DNA of 64,000 bases from Heligmosomoides polygyrus polygyrus. Lineage: Eukaryota > Nematoda > Chromadorea > Rhabditida > Heligmosomidae. Positions 32,628 through 44,759 of the stretch are shown one piece after another (positions within the stretch are counted from its first letter, which is position 1; every line of letters starts with the position of its first letter). The stretch is taken from the NCBI GenBank assembly GCA_947396885.1, contig OX377204.1, forward strand, positions 89,600,728-89,664,727, written 5' to 3'. The notes under the pieces are model-generated. The model was given only the letters and a program-made list of their open reading frames with translations, had not been told where the DNA came from and did no database searches. The position numbers were made by a program, and so were the translations under genes.

Positions 32628-33404
32628 TTTTCACGTCAAATTGAACACTACTGTAAGCTAGCCGAAGAATTTAGAAATCAAACTGAGCGTCTTCCAAATC
32701 GAAACGAACTTCCTACAGGTTAAAATACAGACTCTCCAAAATGGCTGGAATAGGTTTTTGCTCAAGGAAAATCTAATAATTAATTAAATAGTTAACTACA
32801 CGTACCCAGAGTGTCAACATATTGTTTGAATTTTTGTAAAATTCTAATTTTTTAGGAAAACAATTATATAAAAAGCAGGAGGGCGGCCACTTTTTAGTGC
32901 CAAAAAAAGATTTCGCTCTGTCCTCTTCCAAGACGTCGCGATTTTTAGCAGAATTTTTATTTGCGTGGAGTTTAGCACCTGTTAACGATACAGGAACAAC
33001 TGTAAAGAACACATATATCCTCACTTTTATGGCTCATGTAAGTGACATTTACACTGCTGCGGCGGACTTTTTTGAGTGCATGGCGCGATCTGATCGTTTA
33101 ATGCGCTATGTAATTGCTTCTTTGCTATGCTTTAGGACAATTTTTAATCTATGTTTCTCTAAAATTAAAAATTTTATAAAATTATTACACTTATTGGGGC
33201 AGATAAACTAAAAAAAATTCAAAAAATGTATCAAATGTTCCTTGAAAAAAAAATTATTCTAACCATCTTATTGAGTTTGTAGTTTAACCAGCCTGAATGT
33301 CATTTCGACTCAGAAGAGTTCGCTTTGAATCTTAAATCTAGCTTAGAAAAGTGTCCAATTTGATTTGAAGTGTTCAATTCGACGTGAAAATGGTCATAGT
33401 TTTC
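32628..33404. mobile_element. TIR element, family N, copy at 32.6-33.4 kb
   Basis: The ends TTTTCACGTCAAATTGAACA and its complement TGTTCAATTCGACGTGAAAA bracket about 777 bp. Subterminal matches include CGAAACGAACTTCCTACAGG. The core includes GAGTGCATGGCGCGATCTGA. No transposase is visible; non-autonomous. Confidence 0.65.
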
Positions 33405-35340
33405 ATGTAAGGGGTGGAAAAGGTAGAAGCCGTCAGTGAATCGCTTCTGAATGCGCTTTCAAGTCACCAACAGTCATCCCCATAGGGGTGTCGCTAATTG
33501 CCAAGAGAGTGAAGCGAACATGGTCGGCGTTTCTGTAGTGGTAGCTTCAAATATTGATCTTCCGCGCCACTTTAATCGTTATTGGTAGCCTTCACAGCGC
33601 CGCGTCCCGATTTAGGTCTAAATCCCGTCTTAGGCTTAGGAATACTTAGCTTATGCCTGCTCCCTCAGTCGACGAAGGAGTCAATTTAAGAAAGCTCTCA
33701 GCTTTAATCCTAGCGCAATCATGAGTCGCTATTTATCAAAAATAAATAATTACTTTTTCTCCTACGTTTCAGTTTTGTAGACCAGGTTGCTTATTTATTA
33801 ACACAGCTGAAGCCAAAATAGCGAAGGAAAAACATTCTACTGAAACTGTTATGAAATCTAATGATTTGAAATAATTTTTCCCTCTATTGACTTCAAAAAC
33901 ATATCATGGAACATTCGACAATTGATCCAGCAATTCCTCCTATGTAGACCTTAACAAGCTGTTTGTGCTCTTTCGTGCATAGTGTTTCAAGCAAAAGAAA
34001 TCCCTTATTGCTATGATAATCCTTTCATGTTTCAGTGTGCTACTGTCGGCTGACTCAAACGAGCTTCTTCACGCATGGCTCCGAGCGTTGAACGAGACGC
34101 TATCTGTGCTCAGGGGCTAACAGCCATTACTACCATGACCGGTGATTTTCTGAAGCCCTGTGAATTGATATCTGATTTTCCATCCAAATATTGCTGTTAT
34201 TCCCTGCCAAGTACTGCTTTTCTATTGATCACATGTACCGGTAATTTGAAGTTTTTGTGTCTTAAAGTGCCCGTTCCCTGGTGAGAATGTAGTCTTTGAA
34301 GCTCGTTCCGTTTCTCTTTAACTGGTTGAAGCTGTGTACGTTGTCTCCCGCCTTGCCGCTCGCCTTCCATCTGCTGATTCTGTGGCAAATGTTGGGGGCT
34401 TCCAGAGGGGTGCCACCTAGCCCTCATCTCGTGTGCTGTCCGTGCTTTGCTGCCATTCGAAGTGAAGACCGATCTCTGTTGGCGACTCAGACTGCGAAGA
34501 TTGACTGAGATCGAATCAATCCCATCCATCGCACAGTGTTATATATCAGCTATCGTCTTGTCAAACAAGTTATTAAATCTGTTAAAGACTACTGATCCCT
34601 GAAGAACTGAAGAGTGTGTCCGGTTTTTGTTTCTGACATTGTTATCTGTTGTTCGCATGATAACCACTGTACTGATTTTTGTTGCTCATTAGTAGTTCAT
34701 AGTTCTGTTATTAGATGAAGTTATCTGGAAATAAAGTTTTCGGGAAAAAAGGTATCTCCTCTGTGAAGAACTGTTCGGGGGTCTGGATTAGAGCCCTTCT
34801 ATACCTTGTACGCGTAATGATACGCGTAATGAGTCATTCTCCTGTCGAAGTATAAACATGCCTTTAGTCATAGCCTAATTCCTGATTTCCAAATGCTTCT
34901 GAAAATTGCCACTAGTTTCGAGATCTAGAACTGCGCCGAGGAGTGTTTTAGATGGGCAGGTTCATACCAATTTCATTTCAAACTGGTTAATTCGAGCGAA
35001 ACTAGGTTTTTTGAATCCTCTGAAGACATCCTAGATCGAAACAGGCTTTAGATCGGTCGAAGTAACCTTTCATTTGAAGAGAAATTAACTAAAAACACTG
35101 CAGGGTGTCCCAAGGAGACGCATTTCCATTTTTAGGCTTTTTCTGTGGTGCTTGAAAGCAAGGAACTTCTCACTGTGTCACATGAAAGGACTGCGCCGTG
35201 CTCTCGTCGCGTATAGCGATGTTTCGCAGTTTAATGCTCAGCTGGAGTCCAAGACTGGTGCCGACCTGTTGTTAGACGTACGTTTAGGCGCTGTATTTTT
35301 CGTCAGAACCTAGAAAAGTCGAGGTCATTAGGAAAACTAT
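33405..35340. other. Non-coding stretch, no gene recognised
   Basis: AT-rich sequence with short weak repeats. A minus frame at 34197-34529 is Gln/Arg-rich with no recognised motif. GAAGTATAAACATGCC at about 34848 resembles an M1 MITE end without a partner. Nothing else can be supported. Confidence 0.5.
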
Positions 35341-35625
35341 TCGTCAAAACGTTATTTCATCCTACAGGAGTGAATTCCGAAGGCTACAAAGTTAGGAGGC
35401 AATGTTGTAGATCACTGTAGCGTTTTTGGTTGACGTGCATATGGCTAACTCGGCTAGGTGTACCTGCATATAAGCTCGAACACCTAGCCGAGTTACCCCA
35501 GCTCAAGTTAAGGTTTAGCGGTGAACCAGTTCAACCCACAACTAGAATTAGCGTTCCTCTGTTCTACAGCATTGCTTTCTAACTGTGTTCTCTTCGGAAT
35601 TCACTCCTGTAGGACAAAAATGACG
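35340..35625. repeat. Nested inverted repeats
   Basis: The outer arms CTACAGGAGTGAATTCCGAAG and its exact complement lie at about 35365 and 35590. Between them is a second hairpin AACTCGGCTAGGTGT / ACACCTAGCCGAGTT (35449-35497). Confidence 0.7.
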
Positions 35626-35744
35626 TTGGAGCAGGTAGTTTTAGAAAGAACTGGACGTTTACATGCTGTGACGAAGGCGACAACGCCGAACCGTAAGCCT
35701 AGTAAAAGGTCGATACCAGCCTTGGCCTACAGTCTTAAATCTTA

Positions 35745-36201
35745 CCAGGAGACTATCCCATCGGTAGGTCGGAACGGCCCATGTGTTGTATAGTGTTGGG
35801 CAGAATCGCCTCTCTCTGAGAAACAACAAAATGCAGATATCTCGACCCCAATACAGCTCTGCGCAGAGTTAGGGACAACGGAAGCTGGACCGTTGGTGGC
35901 GCTAGCCCTCTGCCTGCACGCGGAGGTGGCTGGAAACAGCGATCATGGGGATTACGCCGCCTCTCTATCCACTGCGCCACCACCGCATGCTCGTCATCGC
36001 ACTTTCCAGCCAACTTGACCAGCTCTTCGCGCTGAGGCAGAGGGTTAACGCCGCCGACAGCCCAACTTTAGTCGTCCCTAACTCTGCGCAGAGTTGTATT
36101 TGGGTCGAGATACCTGCAGTTTGTTACTTCCCAGAGAGAGGCGATTCTGCCCATATACAACACTTGGGCCGTTCCGACCTACTGTTGAGATAGATTCCTG
36201 G
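35745..36201. mobile_element. Foldback MITE family P, uninterrupted copy
   Basis: 457 bp from CCAGGAGACTATC to GATAGATTCCTGG, flanked by TTA on both sides. The long inverted arms contain CTCTGCGCAGAGTT and GGCAGAATCGCCTCTCTC in both orientations. The centre carries, on the minus strand, a tRNA-like GGTGGCGCAGTGGATAGAG. It lies just upstream of the tentative last anillin exon. Confidence 0.8.
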
Positions 36202-36641
36202 TTAGACATAATCTTTTAAAAACTTAAATCTTAAAATCCAACCGCAATTTCTAGAAACTTTCTCGGCTTGTGCTGTTAAAATTTGAAATGAGCTCCCTGC
36301 ATCAAACCTGGATTCTTCGCCAAAAAACAATTAACTACAAGTTAGAAAATTTTCTTAAACGGAACGGAATTTGTGAAGTTGACTACAAAATAGTTTTTTT
36401 CAAGAGTAGACGATATTTTGTTCAAATGTATAGTAGCTTTTTCAATGAATGGAATGGTAAATCGGTTTAGAAAAAAAGCACTTTCCATTTTATGCAAATC
36501 ATGGGAGAAATTACTTTTACCAATATTCAAAATACCAACATTTGCTGTATTTTTCTGCGCAGAACTGATCTTGTAGCACTTCTGACTCAATAAATATTCG
36601 CTTTATCACTATCTTTCATGTATACACATGTTATTGTGTAG

Positions 36642-37023
36642 GTGGCTTTGTGCTGACCATAGATCAGAAATTGACACGAAGGAGCAGCAAAAGATGGAAA
36701 CAGAAAGTTGTAGACAAAACATCAGTAGCAATGTGGCATCAGAGAGCGCCACCGCGAGCAGTCGAATGTATCCCGTGCTTTTGCCACGGGACAGATGCTG
36801 TTGCAAACAAAGCAATGTGATCGATGTTGTCGTTATTGAGAAAGAATGCTCCCCTCAATATTTAGTTATGTCTTTAATTATTTATGGCGTAGATCAAAGT
36901 ATAGCATCAACGATGTTTAAAAAAACGAATCGCAAAAACATTCCTAGCACTAAAACGCAACAAGCACTCAGCCTAACCGGTTCCATGCTGATATCAGCGG
37001 CCGGCTCATCCCGATATCACGGG
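36642..37023 (+). CDS. ANLN: Possible anillin PH-domain 3' exon
   Basis: After TTGTGTAG the sequence completes the split codon left at 28554 and reads RWLCADHRSEID, closely resembling the WLSAD-x-x-E-E-R-D strand near the end of the human anillin PH domain. Phase and strand fit. Against it: the intron would be 8.1 kb, the expected tryptophan-containing C-terminal helix is not obvious after this motif, and the frame runs on into a repeat near 36966 before a TGA at 37024. The true 3' boundary is not visible. Confidence 0.45.
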
Positions 37024-37172
37024 TGAGTGCTGATAGGCGAGATTGCTAGGAAGATATCGTGGATGTTCTGTTCGGTCAAAACAGCGCCGGTGGTGTAAGG
37101 CGAACATCGCTGCCCGGAAAGCAGAAGATGCGGGTTCGAGTCCCGCCTGGCGCAAGAGTTTTGATCGCAACT
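36966..37172 (+). repeat. Dispersed repeat with tRNA-like 3' part (copy 2)
   Basis: Same layout as the minus-strand copy at 6772: ACTCAGCCTAACCGGTTCC, GCTGATATCAGCGGCCGGCT, then A-box-like GGTGGTGTAAGGCG and B-box GGTTCGAGTCCCGCC, then AAGAGTTTTGATCGCAAC. The spacer between the 5' part and the tRNA-like part differs in sequence from copy 1. Confidence 0.65.
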
Positions 37173-37179
37173 AAACATC

Positions 37180-37790
37180 CTCCTAACAGCAACAAACACT
37201 GTTAAACGATGCAAGAGTAGTAGCATGTCTTCGAGCACTTCACGGCATTCAACATGTGGAGATGTTTTACACACTTGCGCAGACAGCCTCGCTAAATCCT
37301 CGCACTTGCCAAGCAACCAGTTGAATTCCTTGAGAGTCCTGTGGATTAAAAAATCTGACCTAATCTGACTTAGCAACTGGCACTGAAGTTTAAGCTTTCC
37401 TCTGACGGATTTTGTCAGCATCCCATCAAAGAAATCTGCCGGATTTGTTGATAACTTCTTGGAAAGAATTTTACACATCATGATAATGTCGGCAGTCTTT
37501 CTTCTGTTCTTCAATGATGGAAGGCCAAAAAGCTCAGAGCGTTGGGAACCATTTGGAATTAGGCTATAATCCACTGAAAAACATCTTATCATGAGCTTGC
37601 TCGTGAAGCTATTTTGGACTACTTCCAGAATATCAATACCCCTCTTCCTAGATGGATTAAATACTGTAACTGACACTCGAAAGTCGCAGGTTTCCGAGGT
37701 GTATGTATGGGTTTTTAAGGCCCGTATATACACTTTGGGAGTACAGGATTTCAAAGCCCTGAATAGGTTATAGATGCGGGAACTTGCCTT
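37180..37790 (-). pseudogene. CR1-like reverse transcriptase fragment
   Basis: The minus strand reads VVQNSFTSKLMIRCFSVDYS and MMCKILSKKLSTNPADFF, aligning by eye with [16 protein letters not shown] and [17 protein letters not shown] in the C-terminal part of the LINE ORF2 at 17227-20109. Only the 3' end of ORF2 is present, as expected of a 5'-truncated copy. It lies in the stretch between the two host genes. Confidence 0.75.
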
Positions 37791-37867
37791 TTTTACCCAA
37801 TTTTGCAGTCTTTAAAAAATAGAAATCACTCTTTATACTATAACCAAGTCGCGAGTTTTTTTTTTCG

Positions 37868-38600
37868 CCCAGGCCAGCCAATAAAGCGCTGACTTGTTCA
37901 TCGGCTGGCCACCGCAAGTCATTGTATAGCCGAATACGCATTCAAATCGCCTCCACGACATTCCGTAGAAGTAGAATGCGTGGCGCATTCCAAAAGGGAT
38001 TGAGTAACGCCGTCCTTTATCCTTATTTAGATCCGATCATTAGAAAGTGCGTCTTTTCAGCTGCAAGCGGCAGCTCCCATCTTTCTGCCCAGGAACTAAT
38101 AAAATCTATTGCCTTCTGAAGGGACATTGAGTCCTCAGCATTATCCGTTCTTCTCTTTCTATTCTACATTGTCATTTACTTCAGGAGATCTAAATGCAGA
38201 GACGTTAGAAATCATTGCCATCCGATCAGAACGGATCACGGTGCTGCATATGTATTAAATTCCTAAAAAACGGGCGAGCTGCCCTCGATAGGACCAGGAT
38301 TATACTCCTGGCTATATTCGACGTGGCGACCTCCTCTGATACCTGTCACTCATCAGATGCCAGGTAGCGCGGTCGAAGAGGCGCCGGCTGTCGCGTGTAC
38401 CGTGACTCGAGGTCCTTAGTTCGGGTCCCGCTCAAGCCAATCAAACCTTTCATCCTTTCGGGCTAGATGGATTGGTGCCAGACTTGGGCAAGCACGATGA
38501 AACATTGGCTTGTCCATCGGCTGTGCCGCCACAGATCATCGTGTTGTGGAAATAGAATGCGCGGCGCACCTCAAATGGGGATTGACTGTTTTCCCTATGT
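37868..38600 (+). mobile_element. Two SINE family S copies (37868-38024 and 38362-38600)
   Basis: The first keeps the middle and 3' part (GCGCTGACTTGTTCATCGGC, CCGTAGAAGTAGAATGCGTG, TAACGCCGTCCTTTATCC). The second has the head (GGTAGCGCGGTCGAAGAGGC, TTAGTTCGGGTCCCGC) and a degenerate body. A minus-strand fragment follows at about 38736-38812. Confidence 0.75.
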
Positions 38601-39329
38601 CTATAATTCTTAGCAAGTAGTTCAATAAGGATGAGGATAAAGAAAGGCGTTGAACAATGGACCGACGTTGTAAGTATTGTTCTGGAGGCAATTCGAATGA
38701 GTATCTGGCTTACAGAGTGATTTCCGAAGGTCACCCGAGGAGCGGGTCAGTCTTTTACCCTTGCTATTCACCAACGCCGTAGGGATGGAAGGCTTGCTTT
38801 ACCTGGACACTAACGGCGATGTTTTCGAGCGAATGTAGCTCCTTCGTTAGAACTTCGGCTTGCTTTGAATGCTGAATCTGCTATACGCACGGAATTAGCC
38901 GGTATTCACTCCGCTGAAGAGTTTCGCAGAGAACAGTGAACATGCGGGGAAGGCGCAGTCGAAGCTGGTTACTGTTGGAGAATACAGGAAAGCTTGAACG
39001 TAACGATTTCAGTCGTATGTCGAGCAATATCCGCGAGTCTCTGGTTCCTCTCATCACTTGCTGCTATTAGCTATTAGTAGAGTCATGAGGATTCCAGGAG
39101 CAATGCAGCAGCTTCGAGATTACTCCAACGACCATCCGCCCGCAAGCGCATTCCGCCTAGTGTCAGCTGATTCACCGTGTCATGCCTTTGAACCGACGCC
39201 GCCCGTGCTTTGCTGCAAGTGTAATTCACTAGGTTTTTTCTTTGCCGATCGGATGGCCTCTTGGTCCAATCTACTGGCCTTGGCTTCTCTTACGATGGGC
39301 TCCTGCACCTTGCTAATGTGGCTTCTGAA

Positions 39330-40250
39330 TGTTTTTACAGAAGATTCATATCTTCGTGTAAATAATCAATTAACATAGCCTATATACTTACCACAAGAAC
39401 GAACATGCAGAATCAAGGAATTATTTGAAAGTGTGAGCAATTTTTGTTTCCTTGATAAGACGCTTGTTGACTAGACATTTTCTAGCCCTAAAGATGCGCA
39501 GTTGATAAGCTTTTCGGCGATTTTCATGTAAGGAATGCTTATCTTTCCACAATATGGGTTAGGATAGTGCAAGTGGGAGGACGTCAGTCTAGCCCGCATT
39601 GAAAAACAAGTCTGTTTCGCTCCTGTTACCACTATTTTTACTTGTCTATTCACAAATACTTGTTCAGAAGCCAAAAGTTATCAAAAGCACATTCCTAATA
39701 GTCCCTATGTTCTTCAGAATGAGAAATAGAGTTCAACTTTATGGTTTTTAACTTATTGATTAAACATGCTATATAGGGTAAAGATGGGAAAGTCAGTTAT
39801 ATCGATCAAAAGAAATATTTGAAGGTGTGACAGTGCCTTCGTTTCTTTGACTAGAAGCTTATTGGCTTGACATTTCCTAGTCCTAAGCTTACATACCTGT
39901 TAAGCTTTTCGTGAATTTGTGGTATGGAAATTTGTTAGTGCTGTACGGTTAAAAAGATTGCAGGGAAATAGAGGTTAAGCTAACCATATTGATGATCTAC
40001 CTGATTAATATAGTTTGCCTCATCTTTGTATAGGGTAGTGTTCTCCCTATTGCTGTTTATGTATTCCTATTCCTACATTTTGCACAATTCGGAAACCCAG
40101 GGTTAGAGAGAGCGTCCCTTTAACTCAAATTGGGTCATTATGTTCTCGGAATGAGCGATAAAGTTTCAATTCCCAGATTTTTTATTACTTATTGATTTAT
40201 TTACAGTACTACATAGGGTTGAGATGAGTAAATCAAGCATCAAATGTATC
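39330..40250. repeat. Degenerate tandem duplication of a ~400-bp unit
   Basis: Related phrases recur about 390-430 bp apart: TTATTTGAAAGTGTGA and ATATTTGAAGGTGTGA; GACATTTTCTAGCCCTAA and GACATTTCCTAGTCCTAA; GAATGAGAAATAGAG and GAATGAGCGATAAAG. No coding frame. Confidence 0.6.
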
Positions 40251-42021
40251 GTGTATGTCTTTTAGTAACAGAGGCTGGTTTCTCACTCATTAATGAAACT
40301 GGGAAAATATTGTTTCATTGTGTAGGGGAGCTAGGGGGATGCAAGTCTGAAGAATAGGAGGTCCATAGGGCGGCTTAACATAGCCATTGGAAGAATAGGA
40401 GTCTCTCAGCAGTTGCATATACAGCCGAAATGAATGTTTTCCTACTAAAATTTTAAACACAAGTTCAGAAGATGCTATGAAGAAGGAGGAGAGTTGGCTT
40501 TCTCCATACTCTTAACATGCACCTAAACTAGCTCTACTTTTTAAAGATGTGAGTGTTAAAATTGCTATGAAGGAAGGGGCAGTAGACCGCTTTATGGAAT
40601 AGTTGGATGTGTGATTGTCTTCAAAAGATTATGTGAATCTAAAAAAAGTAGAGTTGACCCTGTGATCCTCCTTTTTTATGCGTGTTACTTGTTTTAGATG
40701 GAAAGGCGGAGCTGTGGTACTTGAGTATGGTTCACCTTACATTAAAAAAAACTTGGATCTGTCCTAGTGGGAGAGGGCTTAGCCAGAAAAGCAAAGCAAG
40801 TGAAAGTAGCGTGACCTCGCCGGGTAGGAAATTGCGAAGGTTGCCTGGCAAGCCAGTTCAGGCGTCGTTTTTGTAAATTTGTTTTCAGTTTTGCCTCCGT
40901 TGTAAAATGGGCCAGAGCAGACTGCCACCCCCCGCCCCCCCCCCCCCCCCTCCCACTGGGAAAGATCTAAAAACTTCAGTTGCGCACCCTTTACCATGTA
41001 AAGTCTGAGTGCACAGCTTTAAACAAGGAACGGGTACGTTACTGAAATGTGGTTCGACTAACACACCCTATTAAAGTTGCCTACATCCTTGAGCTCCTTC
41101 CTTTGCCCAGCAGAGAGGCAAACGAGCAAACGAAAACGAGTGTATGATCGTATGAGAGATAAGAATGCATTAGCATTCGTCGTGTGTAGCTACGCTTGTG
41201 CACCACGGCATGTGTACGCCCACGCTCCTTCCCACTAGGAATCGTTGAGCCCCATGTATTGTTGTATGAGAAGATTCAACGCTCTGCTATGGCGAGTTGT
41301 GCAATATTACTCGACTCTCTTTAACGTCTACACGTTTGGCGCAGATTCTTAGGAATTTTATGAGTTCTGCATTTTTTTAGTGTTTACTTTGTTAAGATGT
41401 CCTACATTCACAGATTAGGTAAGGAATTCTCTACCCATTTTTGCGTATTATGAATTCTGAAGCATTGCGTAATGTGTGTGAAGCACTGTTGCGTAAGATT
41501 GCATGAATGCCGTCTCACCTAACCTTCACACTGGAATGTTCCCATTTTTAAACCTTCGAGCTCTGGATTCGGGTTTTGAGTAAAAGCTCGGTGCCTTTTT
41601 CATAGATATTGCATCGCAGTTTGTTCTATCCAAGCTACGGAGCGTTCTCGAACAGATTTAACCTGACCTCATCGTTTTGGTAGGCGATGAGGTGGATCTA
41701 AGGTGAGCTTTGCTTGCGGTATGGGTGGTCTTTGTCAGGGATGGTTCTTATTGTAAAGCTGAAAGGTCTATTATTTCCATTGTCGTTCTTCTCGATCTTC
41801 AGTTTGAAAGCAAAACACGGTTTTCAACAAGATTTCACAGGCTGTTATCTTTGCTCTCGATTAAAGCTATGTTATTTTCTGTTTTCCACCACTTTCCAAG
41901 GAATCTTTGTTTTTAAGGAAGAAATGGTAAAGACCCACCTTATGTGGATGGCTGTGTTTGCCTTTTTTATACGAAGCAGAAGTATTTTGTTACTAAACCG
42001 CAGTCAATCGCTCTAGCGGCC

Positions 42022-42775
42022 AGACTGGTACTATTGTACTTTTGGTACCCCACTTAATCTTGCTCAAAATAGGTCTAGTGGGGGTAATCTGCCATGGGAG
42101 GAACGAATATCATAGTCGTTTTTTTTGCGGAAATGCCTTATAAGCCGTTACATTAGATTAAAATTGCCTAAGGCCTTGCGAAATAGCGCGCGCTGGTAAG
42201 AGACGCAGAGACACCGCCTCCTACCAGCACGCAATCGCAACCGTGGGGGGGGGGGGGGGATCAGCGGGCAGGCGCGGCGACTAGCTACACACAGCGAATG
42301 CAAGTGCAGCCTTATTTCCTCCTTTTGATTACAGATCCGCGTCTTATTTGTTTCCATATTAGCAACGGAGGGGACAACAGGATGAAGGCAATTTTAGCAC
42401 GGGTGCACTAGTGGGCCCACATCCCGGAGTCCCTTCCCCTGCCCAATTCTGTGCTCTCCTCCGCGCGAGCGGAGAGCACACAACAGGGTTTTCAAGGCTT
42501 TTCGAGATTTTAAGGTTTATGCCCTGGCTAACCTCTGCTGCAGGCTAGAGACGGCGAAATAGTGCACATCGGTGGGAGACGCACTCTGCGTCTCTTACCA
42601 GCGCGCGCTATTTTGCAAGGCCTTGGGTGATTCGAACTTAATATAACTCGCTTATAAGGCATTTCCGCAAAAAAAGACTATGATATTCGTTCCTCCCATG
42701 GCAGATTACCCCCAGTAGACCTATTTTGAACAAGATTAAGTGGGGTACCAAAAGTACAATAGTACCGCCAGACTG
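42022..42775. mobile_element. Inverted-repeat element with ~180-bp arms
   Basis: The arms include GTACTTTTGGTACCCCACTT and its complement, CTGCCATGGGAGGAACGAAT and its complement, and GCGCGCGCTGGTAAGAGACG with its complement. The centre carries a 16-G run and a short GCGCGAGCGGAGAGC inverted repeat. Non-coding; in the intergenic region. Confidence 0.75.
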
Positions 42776-43017
42776 ATTACTGGTCGTAGAAGTTCCCTAT
42801 CGTTGGTTCGCCTTGCCTTGAAGCTGCAAAGTGGCCACTACATTTGCACAATTGTCTGCTTGAAAGATTGAGTCCAGACATAAATCGATAACGTCTATCG
42901 ATATCGGTTATCCAGTCAATGTTGAGAGTTTGTTGTAATGCCCGTCCATCCGCAACCATATTTGCGTGATGTTGTCGCTAAGCAATCAGATGCGATTTCC
43001 TGGATATGGTTGTATTT

Positions 43018-43640
43018 AACACCACCATCATCATCATCATCATCATTTTCAATGGCGTTTGTCCCGCTTGGTGGCGAGGTCCGATCTTCTGGTCTGGTGA
43101 CGCCACTTCTCCCGATCAAACGCTTGGTCGGGATGGACACCAGCTAACTTCAAGTCCATATGCAACGTATCTAGCCAACGTTGTTTCGGGCGTCCTCTGG
43201 GCCGTTTTCCAGGGACTTCAAGATTCAAGCCAATCTTACACACGGTGTCGTCGTTAGCGCGAAGGACGTGGCCATACCATCGTAGACGTGCTTCGCGCAA
43301 CTTCTCAGCTATCGAGGCGACACCGAACCTTTGTCGCATGGTTTCATTGCGAACGCGGTCCAGTCGCGTTACTCCGGCCGTCCACCTTAGCATCTTCATC
43401 TCCAGTACACTGATTCCTTCGTCACGGGCCAGCACTCAGCACCGTACGTCGCTACTGGGCGGACGACTGTTCTATAAACCTTCGATTTGAGGTGCTCAGG
43501 TATTGTCCTGTCGCAAAGCACCCCAGTCAATGAGCGCCATTTGGACCAGGCTGCACTCACACGTGCGTTCACCTCCAACTTTAGACTGCCATCGGACGTG
43601 ACTGTTGATTCAAGATACTTGAGAGATGTAACTGGTTGTA
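43018..43640 (-). pseudogene. RTE-type LINE fragment (reverse transcriptase C-terminus)
   Basis: Two minus-strand frames follow each other with a shift: SAAWSKWRSLTGVLCDRTIP and VYRTVVRPVATYGAECWPVT, then MKMLRWTAGVTRLDRVRNE and LREARLRWYGHVLRANDDTV followed by GKRPRGRPKQRWLDTL. These are hallmark motifs of the RTE-clade RT 3' end. The copy ends on the minus strand in an (ATG)n run (43022-43047), the kind of simple tail RTE elements carry. 5'-truncated and frameshifted. Confidence 0.85.
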
Positions 43641-44456
43641 TTGAACGGTAGTTTATTATTGTTTGCTTGAGAAAAATAAGTCGATAGTATCGATCAATCT
43701 AGGTTGACGACGATCGATATTGTGTCGATCTTATATACACCACACGCATACATACATACATTCCATGCATGCATACATACATACACGGATTAACTTTGCT
43801 GAAATGTGAGGCAAATATAAATGAAGTAGGTGGAGTGATGCAGTTTTCAGCGCCCTGAGAGCGGTCTGATCGAAGTCAGGCCCATTATTCAACGAAAAAT
43901 CATTTACATTTATTACATGACAAGCGTGTTGAGAATAATGCTTGTCTAACAAAACAAAAACATAAAGCGGATTAACAAATATAGCATCATATTTGAAGTG
44001 TTACTAATTTAAATCAAACCACGTGAAAGCCTAAACAGAAGGTGAAGAATATTAATTCGAACGAATACTGATTAACAGTCTTCTAAGCTTATTGAAACTA
44101 TAGGGCGATGAACCTTTTTGATAAGCTCGGCAAATTCCATTGTTTCACGACGTATGAGAAAAACATTTATTCTATAAACTGCACCGAGCTTTTCTTGCTT
44201 GTTTTTACTTTGTCCGTAGCAGCTTCTCGTGAGTTGTTCTAATCGTAAGGTGCTCATACGCGGTGCCGTATTTATCTTGTGTATTTTCCTGGTCATTTTG
44301 TGGATTTGTGGAGATTTTTTTCAGGCACTCCGTGTACGTGTGTGTACATCGACGCATGTTGACGTGGTCGTCCAGAAATCAGAGATCTTATCAGGTTAGA
44401 GCGCTTGCTTTATTATACTAACATAAGAATGAAGGACTGCATCAATCAATCCATGT

Positions 44457-44752
44457 TTGGGATGTGTCACGCATTCTGCTTTTGCATTATGCCGTGGAGG
44501 CAGTTTGAGTGCGTGATTGGCCTGCAATCACTTGAGTCGTTCTAGCCCAGCCCTCCATCTCTCTGAGGTCGATTGAACTGCTACCAAACTCTTCTGAGAA
44601 GGATAAAACAGTCGCTTATCCATCGGTTGGCTGTCTTGAGTCATTGTATCGGCCAAATGCGCATTCGAATTGACTCCGTCCGCCACATTAATTAGAAGTA
44701 GAATACATGACGCATCCCCAGTAGGTTTCATGAACGCCGTCTTCTATCCTTT
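44457..44752 (+). mobile_element. SINE family S, two partial copies in opposite orientation
   Basis: About 44457-44537 matches the SINE 3' part in minus orientation (CACGCATTCTGC, GTGGAGGCAGTTTGAGTGCG); about 44543-44752 matches the middle and 3' part in plus orientation (CCATCGGTTGGCTG, TTAGAAGTAGAATAC, AACGCCGTCTTC). Diverged. Confidence 0.65.
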
Positions 44753-44759
44753 AATGGAG

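Noticed and set aside
39058..39378. 106-codon + frame with a protein-like start (VMRIPGAMQQLRDYSNDHPP)
   Set aside because: No family match, no supporting splice partners, and it adjoins a degenerate tandem repeat; too weak to call.
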